NCBI GenBank assembly: GCA_018398765.1
Contig: JAHBMJ010001299.1
Span: 5,001-32,500, forward strand
Reading direction: 5' to 3'
DNA length: 27,500 nt
Source of the DNA: Chromera velia
Taxonomy: Eukaryota > Sar > Chromeraceae
In this document: in pieces, positions 19,623-26,738 of the stretch
Numbering within the stretch: the first letter of the stretch is position 1
Layout of the letters: each line of letters begins with the position of its first letter
Made by a program: the position numbers and the translations under genes
Notes under the pieces: model-generated
The model's database searches: none
The model's input: only the letters and a program-made list of their open reading frames with translations
What the model was told of the DNA's origin: nothing

Positions 19623-20030
19623 TCAGCTGTCAACTCGCTTTTTCTTCTTTTCAAACAGACTTACGAGATGAGCAAGCTTTTCATCTTTCATGAAGACGGT
19701 TTCATTCATTTTATGCACTTGCTGAATGTAAAAGAACACAGAAGAAAGTGGGACGTTATCGACACAAATCTTTTTAGGCTTCCTGTTTTGGCCTAACTGC
19801 CAAAGGAGAGAGAAAACGCGCATGTTGGCTAAGTCGGTCGAAGCCTTATCGGACTTAGGATATGTATACACAGCAATCCGGTACAGTTTTAAATTATCTA
19901 GGTCCCTTTCTTCATCTTCGATGTGTGCAATCGCTTGCAACCGTGAGGGCTGAAAAGCTTTCTTTTTATCATTCCACAACAAAATGTTCACCCCACCTTG
20001 GAAACGTACCATTTTTATGAAGCACATCAA
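19623..20030 (-). CDS. Orphan ORF, 135 residues
   Basis: The frame is intact in AT-rich DNA and has balanced composition: MVRFQGGVNILLWNDKKKAF, then AIAHIEDEERDLDNLKLYRI and KPKKICVDNVPLSSVFFYIQ, ending with a basic tail. It looks more like coding sequence than a random frame, but I recognise no family. Another minus-strand frame (20241-20053) ends just upstream, in a different register. The pair could be exons of one gene or remains of a mobile or viral gene. Confidence 0.45.
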   Translation of the reverse strand: MMCFIKMVRFQGGVNILLWNDKKKAFQPSRLQAIAHIEDEERDLDNLKLYRIAVYTYPKSDKASTDLANMRVFSLLWQLGQNRKPKKICVDNVPLSSVFFYIQQVHKMNETVFMKDEKLAHLVSLFEKKKKRVDS

Positions 20031-20052
20031 AGCAAAGAGCGTTTGTCACGCA

Positions 20053-20241
20053 TCAAACAGTGACACCATTATAATTCAAGAAAATGGTTTCAAAGCTTGA
20101 GTTAGAGAAGAGCCAACCTCGTACAATAGATTTTTTATTGAAGTCTTGATAAGTCTTGGAACCTAGTCTTGGAACCCTCTTTTTCTTTTTTCGATCTTTA
20201 CCATCAGAAACCCTCTTTGTCCTTCTACTACGGGGCCGCAC
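20053..20241 (-). CDS. Orphan ORF, 62 residues, basic
   Basis: A short Lys/Arg-rich frame (RPRSRRTKRVSDGKDRKKKK) followed by KTYQDFNKKSIVRGWLFSNS. It may be an N-terminal exon of the ORF at 20030-19623. Evidence is composition and proximity only. Confidence 0.3.
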   Translation of the reverse strand: MRPRSRRTKRVSDGKDRKKKKRVPRLGSKTYQDFNKKSIVRGWLFSNSSFETIFLNYNGVTV

Positions 20242-21540
20242 TGTGTGCAGCCTATGGTAATGGCCACTTGGTTCCTAGTATCAAAAGTGATAAACAGATT
20301 CTGTCTAAAAGAAAATTGATCAAATAGAATATGAAATAATGTCTAAAAAGTCTATTGTAACATGTTTCAGCTTGGTTTTTGACCGGTTCCCACTATTACT
20401 GTCTAGTTCTCACAGAAAAAGTATGTATCCAGCGTTTTGGTTCCTCAGTTCCTAAAATACGGTTCCTGCCTACTTTGAATTGAAGCTGCTACAGGAACCA
20501 CAAAGGACCTAAATTAAGTATATAAATACTGAAATTGCTAGAAAGTCAAACAGAAACCTTAAGATTCATGGAAGAACCCTAAAAAACCAGTAGGAACCGT
20601 ATGAGAACCAAAGAACTGTGTAGGAAGTTACTAGGAACTGCCTAGGGAACTACAAAGAATTCAGTCCCTCAATTGGCCCGAAATGCTCTTGGTGCTTAAG
20701 TAATACTAGTGCTGCTTGCTTCTTTAGATTGGGTAAGAGGGAAGCCATCTTCCGGAAGGGGGTCAAAGAAGGTCGATGGAAGCGTGTTTATGGATGGAAG
20801 TGAGCTAGTATGAGATGACATGACTTGTGTCTATATTTAATCAGTTATAAACTCATCTACAGCCTCTTTCAAATGCATTTCTTTACAGAGAGATATGAGT
20901 TCTTATTGGTTCTTAACGGTTCCTTCCGGTTCCTTTATGGTTCCTAAAAGGCGGTTCCTAGGCTTTTTGGTTAATGTGAGAACCAAAAGCTCGGATATGA
21001 CTTTATCGTCGGGAACTAACATCAATCTCTCATCTAGGTATAAGGAACTCCTAGAAACTTGAATCAACATGTTGTAAAAAGCTTAAAACAAGCGTTTTTA
21101 GAGGCTAAATTGATAGTAGACTTAGTAGTCTGTACCTATATCTAACTTAGGGTTAGTAGGAACTACTAGGAGTGCGGGACCGTAGTCCTTCTACCTCTCA
21201 CAGTCCTTTTCCAACGTTTTCTAGTCGGATTGGTAGACAAACTTTTGAATATTTTCATTGTGTTTAATGTTTTATAACTGGTTTTGGACGGGTTTTTTGC
21301 GGTTCTTGGAGGGTCAGACTAAGAAGGCTAAAACCTTGGTTCCAGGAACCTAAGAACCTAGAGGTGGGGACGTATAGTTTTTAAGCTCAAACCGAGTAAA
21401 AACCTTCAACCAATACTCTAAAAATATCATTTTTTTGTGATTTAGAACTTTTTTTGCTTATAAAATAAGTTTGGAGTTCACTTTAAATGTTTTAGAGCTT
21501 AGACTGCTACTACAAAGTCGTTCAACGACCATATCTATAT
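20242..21540. other. AT-rich spacer, no gene seen
   Basis: No reading frame of note on either strand. The content is the GGTTCC-type words and short A/T runs. It should include the upstream region of the gene that follows. Confidence 0.55.
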
Positions 21541-21558
21541 TTTAGAGTGCCTCCCCGT

Positions 21559-21690
21559 AGTGGTCTCATGATGGATATTGATGGTCTCGTTTCTTCTCTT
21601 TTCCCCCCCTTCAGCCGTGATGGTCTCATGATGGACATTGATGGTCTCGTTTCTTCTGTTTTCCCCTCTTTTCCCCCTATAGTCATGATG
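21559..21690 (+). repeat. Imperfect tandem repeat of about 55-65 bp before an exon
   Basis: The word ATGGTCTCATGATGGA(T/C)ATTG with TGGTCTCGTTTCTTCT occurs twice, and a third shortened copy starts near 21687. Each copy is followed by a pyrimidine tract and AG (CTTCAG, CTATAG, then ATCACAG at 21723), so the unit duplicates 3'-splice-site-like sequence. In one frame the copies read GLMMDIDGLVSS twice. Confidence 0.75.
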
Positions 21691-21723
21691 GTCTCATTTC
21701 TTTTCTTTTTAATTCTATCACAG

Positions 21724-22002
21724 GTTGTGGCTGACAACCTGCACTACGAGATTACGGGTTATCGTTTAGACTTAAGTCTTGAACATCTACGAAGGAAAGA
21801 GTCAACGTGTCGACTCTTAGGAGAGCTGTGGGGAATGGAATACGCCCAGGCCTGCAACCCAATGACAGAATCAGGTGGAGATCAGATCGCTACGGACGCA
21901 GGTGACTTGAGAGATGATGATAACGAGGAGGACTTCGATGAACTCTTTCTTCCGCCGTATTTCTCAGAGACGGAGCTCTCGGAATTCCTTCAGGATGAAT
22001 CG
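21724..22002 (+). CDS. Unknown gene, exon block 1
   Basis: The acceptor is TCTATCACAG and the donor GTTAGA, phase 0 at both ends. The frame is also open upstream through the tandem repeat, so the true start is not fixed. The C-terminal half is strongly acidic and ends PPYFSETELSEFLQDES. Confidence 0.6.
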
Positions 22003-23267
22003 GTTAGATAGCTTGGTTTTCCCTCTTTCCCCCCCGTCAGCTTTCCGCTCGTTTTTCCCCCTTTCCCCCCTGTCGGCTTAAGGTTTCCACTCGTTTTTCC
22101 CGCTTTTCCCCCCGTTGGCTTCACGTTGATTCTTTTTCCTTTGTTTTTGCACTGCATCGGATGCATGCAGAGCTTGGTAGCAGCAGACCTCAGCTGCTCT
22201 GTCGCAGAAATCATGTCTTCAGAGAGACCTGTTTCTCTGACCGAGGTAGACCTCACAAATCTATAAATAAGGCCAGGGGGCGCGTTCATCTCGTACTATC
22301 CGAAGCCTCCGTCCAGATGGAGCTCTTTTATGAGGGATCTGGTCTGGCAGCTTCACCAGAACCATGGCGACAACTACGCAAAGATCGCATTGGAGCTGGA
22401 TTCCTTGAAAAAACTGCAAAATGGCGATGCTGTCGATATTACGGGTCAGTGTTTCCCTTTAATTCTTCTTTGACTTACCAGCTAGATTACCAATGATTAC
22501 TAGTTTTTCTCCTTAAAGTTCTTGTTTACCTGTTTCCCCCCTTCTTGTTTACTTCTTTTCCCCCTTCTTGTTTATTTGTTTTCCCTCTTTTCTACCCCCA
22601 CCCCCCCTATCCCCTTTCTCCCCCCTGCTCCCCCCCCTTCTTGTACAAGCTTTTCCCCCCTTCTTGCATTGCAGCCCTCAACATCAACATCTCTGACTGC
22701 CACATCTCGTACACAAACCGGTCGTTCGTGAAGCAGTTCATCGATGCCCAGAAGAAAAAACGAGCGGGGGTAGACGCTCTCACTTCCAGCTGTTTGATGA
22801 GTGATAAAGTGCGGCACAACCACGACTCTTCGTACTCCGTGCCAGACGGTATGGTTGATGTTGGAGCAGCGGCTGGAGTTGTTCCTGATGCCAGAGAGAT
22901 TGTGGAGATGAACTTGGGAGGGGGGGCTACGCAGGAGGTGATCAACGTGGAGGAGGGGGGGGGAGGGGGTAACCTCATACCACCGCCCAACCAGTATGTG
23001 GTGCTTGCACAGCAGCGAGTGCAACTTGCACAGTCTCACCACCTAGGCAAAGCAAACTATTCGAAACTGATTCACATCCTCAACTTGTTAGTCAGGAGCT
23101 GCTGTGACCTCTGTGGGCTTCCGGTCGAATCTTTTACTCACCCAAAAAGACAGACATACTACTTGTATTGCCCCCTCACTTTTCCCGATCTGACCGAATT
23201 CCAGACCGTTGAAATCCCAAAAAGAAAGCACGCAAAAGAGGTTGCCCGTTTGGCAAAGCAAGGGTAG
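21724..23267 (+). CDS. Unrecognised protein, three exon blocks, interrupted by an in-frame TAA
   Basis: I recognise no family. Block 1 (21724-22002) begins VVADNLHYEITGYRLDLSLE and includes LLGELWGMEYAQACNP and an acidic stretch DDDNEEDFDELF. Block 2 (22171-22444) reads SLVAADLSCSVAEIMSSERP, meets TAA at 22264-22266, then continues in the same frame as GAFISYYPKPPSRWSSFMRD and LVWQLHQNHGDNYAKIALEL. Block 3 (22675-23267) reads ALNINISDCHISYTNRSFVK, then a Gly-rich loop, and a Cys-containing segment SCCDLCGLPVESF...YLYCPL that might bind a metal, before TAG. Phases join all blocks. Splice sites are GTTAGA/TGCATGCAG and GTCAGT/ATTGCAG. The 5' end is not identified. It is a gene with a stop to be explained, or a recent pseudogene. 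Confidence 0.6.
22171..22444 (+). CDS. Unknown gene, exon block 2 (contains TAA)
   Basis: The acceptor TGCATGCAG and donor GTCAGT are both good. Both halves look coding in the same frame on either side of TAA at 22264. A GTAGAC donor-like word at 22246 precedes the stop, but no AG within 60 bases restores the frame. A competing open frame across the block lacks protein-like composition. Confidence 0.5.
22675..23267 (+). CDS. Unknown gene, terminal exon
   Basis: The acceptor is GCATTGCAG after a C/T-rich intron; one left-over base completes Ala. About 197 residues, with a basic stretch DAQKKKRAGVDA, a Gly-rich loop, LAQQRVQLAQSHHLGKANYS, and the Cys cluster CCDLCG with a later YCPL. It ends with TAG. 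Confidence 0.65.
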
Positions 23268-23700
23268 GCATGCAACGAATGTCAGACAATCTTTGATTAG
23301 GGAGACCGATTCTTCCATAAGGTCAAACAACTAGAAGAAGGGGGGGCATTTTTTATTTGGTGTCCATCTCCCTAGGGTGGAAAGCCTGCCAAAGAGTTTA
23401 GTCAATGGAAGAAAAACATTTTGAAGGCACACAATTTGCAGAAGGCAAGGCAGGAGGAGAAGAAGAAGAAAGAGGGGGACTGAATGCGGCTGAATGCTTA
23501 ACACTTTGCCTTCTCATTCCAGTGTTTCATGTGTTTTTCCCCCGTCTTTCTCGTTCTATTCACTGCTTTTCCCGGCTTTCCCCCCCCTTGCTGTTTGTTT
23601 CCCCCCTTCATTTAGTTATCATTATCGCAATGACTTTGGATGTTGCATATTGCATTGTAATCATGCAGATGTTTGATAAAAAACCCAAGACCCATAAGTA
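23268..23700. other. 3' flank of the unknown gene
   Basis: Probable 3' UTR and spacer. A frame at 23405-23704 (99 codons) carries C/T-rich tracts like those in the neighbouring introns, and I see no supporting motif. Confidence 0.45.
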
Positions 23701-24084
23701 TTAGAAAATCAGCTTTTAGAAGTATTTCGAAAATTAAACTAAAATTCTAAGTTAGTTCAAAAATCAGACTAAAATTTTAAGTTAGTTCGAAAATCAGACT
23801 AGTTTTTTAGCGTTGCAAGCGAATTTTTTTTTTTTCTTACTAAATATATTAGAAAATGAGCTTTTAGAACATGTTTGGAAACCAGACTAAAATTCAGAGT
23901 TGGCTTGAAAATCAGACTAAAAATCGAAGTCAGTTCAAAAATCAGACTAAAATTCAAAGTCAGTTCGAAAAGCAGACTATAGCAGACTAAAATTCTAAGT
24001 CTGTTCGAAAATTAGACTAGAATTCGAAATCATTCGAAAAGCAGACTAAAATTCTAAATTAGTTTGAAAATCAGACTAGAATTC
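23701..24084 (+). repeat. Degenerate tandem array, unit about 30 bp
   Basis: About ten units resembling AAAATCAGACTAAAATTC followed by AAGTCAGTTCG, diverged from each other, with a poly-T interruption near 23825. The array stops exactly where the 272-bp repeat begins. A remnant of the same unit occurs at about 26325-26376. Confidence 0.88.
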
Positions 24085-24356
24085 AGTTGAAGTACAGGTA
24101 GCCGTCGGGGTACCCTGCCGTGCATTGGGCCGCGGGCTTGGCCAGGCTTGTATCACGTACGCGTGTTACGCGCATGCAGCAAATAATCACCGCACCGAGC
24201 GATTATCGTACGGACGTATTGTTTTATCATTTCTGTGCGTATTGTGCTTTGGATAGCATGCGAGATTGGATTCATTGCTTTACTTTCAGATTGAAAGTAT
24301 GACTATTACTTTTACAGACTTCTTCAGAAGCTGTACAGACTTAGGCACAGAGCACA
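24085..24356 (+). repeat. 272-bp direct repeat, copy 1 (LTR-like)
   Basis: It is collinear, without gaps, with 26003-26274; by eye about two dozen differences, nearly all transitions. It begins AGTTGAAGTACAGG and ends GGCACAGAGCACA. It is GC-richer than its surroundings in the first half. No reading frame of note. Confidence 0.9.
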
Positions 24357-26002
24357 CTTCTTCCTTCTTTTCAGGCAGAGATCTGCTACTAAGGCTGTTT
24401 TTCTTTTTGTGCTGTCTAAGTCTGAGCATCTCTTCTTTGTATAACCTATTTTATGATACCATCAGTTGTTACGGCGGTACGTAGCGGAGGATGATTTTGA
24501 TTTTTCAGTGGACGATGTTTCTTTCTCTCTGAGTCATCACTTTAAATTTCATTCAGAGTCTTAATCTTCTTTTTGTTTGATTTTATTTCTCTTTTTCTTT
24601 TCTTTCTAGCGTCTCTCGCTCCTTCTCTAATTGCTCTTTCACGCCCTTCTTCTTGTCTTTTCTCTTTCTTGATCATCGTGACTAATAGAATGAGAAAAGA
24701 TGGGGGGGGAGGGCAGGGGTGCTGAAAAAAGAGGGCTGGGAGGAAAGAAAAGAACAAAATGATTTAACAATTGAAAAGGTTTTTTTTTTTCTTCTTTATT
24801 CTTTTTATATTGCCTAAACGTGCTTGGTGAAAGTTTTTTTTTCACATACAGCAAAATTGCTTTCTTTTGCGTTTTCTCTTTATTCCACCGTTTATCGCTT
24901 TCTCTTTCTTTCTCTCTTCTCCTTTTCTTTGCAGTTCTGGCTTTTTTCTTCTCTTTTCAAATAAGTCAACCTGAGCAGTAGATTGAGAAAGAATCACAGG
25001 AACGTGAGGGAATGGGGCGGATTAAAAAGAGAAGGGGGGGGAGATGGGGAAGAGAGAGAGCACACATCATACAGAAGGAACTGGAACGGAAGGATAGAAA
25101 TGAAAATGTATCATTCGTTTTTGCTTTCATTCAGCAGTTCTGTTTTTCTTCTGGATTCACTGCATAGAATTCACTACATCTTATTTTCTTTCAAAGATGT
25201 GCAGTCTGTGTGATGTGTTTGACTCGACTGTCCGATTTGTGATCGGATTTCTCTTTGTTCTATAGCTGAACAGTGTTCTTTCACCTTTCGATGGTTGTTT
25301 CACTTTTTTTCTTTTTATGAAAGGTTTTCTTCTCACATATGTATGTTGATAGCAAAAGACAGACAAAGGAAGAAAAGAAGAAAGTGCAGCGTGACAAAGA
25401 TTGAGAAGAAAAGACATTCAATGACATTCAACTTTCTTTTTTTTTTTTGTCGACCAATTTAAATTTTGGTTTGCTTTAATTCTATAAAAGGAAACTAGGT
25501 GATGCACGTAAGTCATCTGTCATCGCTTCCGCACTCTGACTGATTTATCTTATTCAATACAAGTTATTTTCATTCATTCATTCATTGATTCATTCATTCA
25601 TTCATCAATCCAGATTTTTTCATCTGCATTCAAGAGTTCATTATATTTTGATTGATTTCACAAGTTTGTTTCCTTTTCGGACTGAATTGATTTATAGTAC
25701 AAACTTTTGGTTTTCTTTTCTAAAAGAGGACAGAGCGGGGCGGGGATCAAAACAGATTGGATTGATGACGTAATATATAGGAAGTCTTTGCTTTTGACGA
25801 AACTTTTTGACTTTCTACCTCAATCGGTAGAGCATGCAATCGTTCTTTTCATTGTAGCTCACTGTTAGAGCATGCAGCTGTTTTCATTTTTATTGTTGTC
25901 TTTGCTAGACTAAAATTTGTCCTGAGTCGTATCGCTCACATTGCCTTACATATTTTTTCTGCAACGTTTTGCTTTTGTTTCGACAACATGATCGAGGGGG
26001 GG
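24357..26002. other. Non-coding interior between the direct repeats
   Basis: About 1.65 kb of AT-rich DNA with T/C-rich runs, a TTCA run at 25570-25605 and two tRNA D-arm-like words at 25814-25877. No coding frame is convincing on either strand. It ends in the purine tract before copy 2. Confidence 0.65.
25570..25605. repeat. (TTCA)n microsatellite
   Basis: ATTC/TTCA units with one GATT change. Confidence 0.9.
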
Positions 26003-26004
26003 AG
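25993..26004 (+). promoter_or_regulatory. Polypurine tract before the second 272-bp repeat
   Basis: CGAGGGGGGGAG lies immediately before copy 2. In LTR retrotransposons such a tract directly 5' of the 3' LTR primes plus-strand synthesis. The assignment is inferred from position. Confidence 0.5.
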
Positions 26005-26274
26005 TTGAAGTACAGGTAGCCGTCGGGATACCCTGCCGTGCATTGGGCCGCGGGCTTGGCCGGGCTTGTATCACGTACGCGTGTTGCACGTATGCAGTGA
26101 ATAATCGCCGCGCCGAGCGATTATCGCGTGAACGTATTGTTTTGTCATTTCTGTGCGTATTGTGCTTTGGTTAGCATACAAGATTGGATTCATTGCTTTG
26201 CTTTCAGATTGAAAATATGACTATTACTTTTACAGACTTCTCCAGGAGCTGTACAGACTTGGGCACAGATCACA
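26003..26274 (+). repeat. 272-bp direct repeat, copy 2 (LTR-like)
   Basis: The same length and ends as copy 1, in the same orientation. It is followed after about 50 bases by a remnant of the 30-bp array, so the array seems to flank both copies on the outside. Confidence 0.9.
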
Positions 26275-26681
26275 GAGACTTACCTGTCATGACACCTTGA
26301 CACACACCTCCACCTTACCTTAGTTCTAATTCGAAGTCAGTTCGAAAAGTAAATGAAAAATCTGACTAGTTTTTTCGCGCCGATATTATAATATCATCAT
26401 GGCATGCATGAAAAAACCCTCAATCAATCAATATCATCTCGTCTTTTTCCCCCCCTTTGGTGTATTTTCTTCCCCTAGCCCTCAGCGGACTCTTTGAGAT
26501 TTCCAACACATTTGATGTGCATGACGTACATTCTTCGCAAACGTTTGCCGCAACAAAGGTGGTCTGAGCATTTCTGAGCTGAGGATTGCCCAGGTGCATT
26601 GTGTTTGCTCCTGATCGATTGTTGTATGTGTGTGCACTGGTTTAGTATCCTTGAAGGCAGCCGAGAGATCGAACTAGCACC
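26275..26681. other. Upstream region of the PB1-ZZ gene
   Basis: It holds a 30-bp array remnant at about 26325-26376, then CCCCCCTTT-type tracts. An exon-like stretch follows at 26479-26561: acceptor TTCCCCTAG, frame ALSGLFEISNTFDVHDVHSS then QTFAATK, donor GTGGTC. It could be a 5' exon of the gene that follows, but the ATG at 26682 is a sufficient start. Confidence 0.4.
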
Positions 26682-26738
26682 ATGCTCACGATCAAAGTCG
26701 AATTTGACTCCATTTTTCGCCGTGTGCGTATTGAGAAG
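26682..26738 (+). CDS. PB1-ZZ gene, exon 1
   Basis: Nineteen codons from ATG (context CACCATG) to donor GTCAGC. They form PB1 strands 1 and 2. The start is chosen because PB1 lies at the very N-terminus in p62/NBR1 proteins and the codons before it do not extend the fold. Confidence 0.75.

Larger units (their letters stand above)
19445..21360. repeat. AT-rich region with scattered GGTTCC/GGAACC words
   Basis: Degenerate GGTTCCT and AGGAACC words recur more than twenty times in both orientations, for example near 19449, 20159, 20268, 20440, 20470, 20599, 20902-20955 and 21334. Some pair as palindromes such as AGGTTCTAGGAACCT. No fixed unit length is apparent. Confidence 0.7.

Noticed and set aside
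22161-22496. Open frame of 111 codons across exon block 2 of the unknown gene
   Set aside because: It avoids the TAA but has no protein-like pattern and does not fit the phases of the flanking blocks.
23701-24084. CRISPR-like array
   Set aside because: The units are contiguous and diverged without unique spacers, and the DNA is eukaryotic.
24095-24120. tRNA A-box-like TAGCCGTCGG at the start of the 272-bp repeat, and the similar GCCGTCGGG at 15522
   Set aside because: No B box or tRNA fold follows in either place, and the shared word is short enough for chance.
24542-24854. Minus-strand Lys-rich frames near poly-T
   Set aside because: Composition follows the T/C-rich plus strand; no motif and no splice context.
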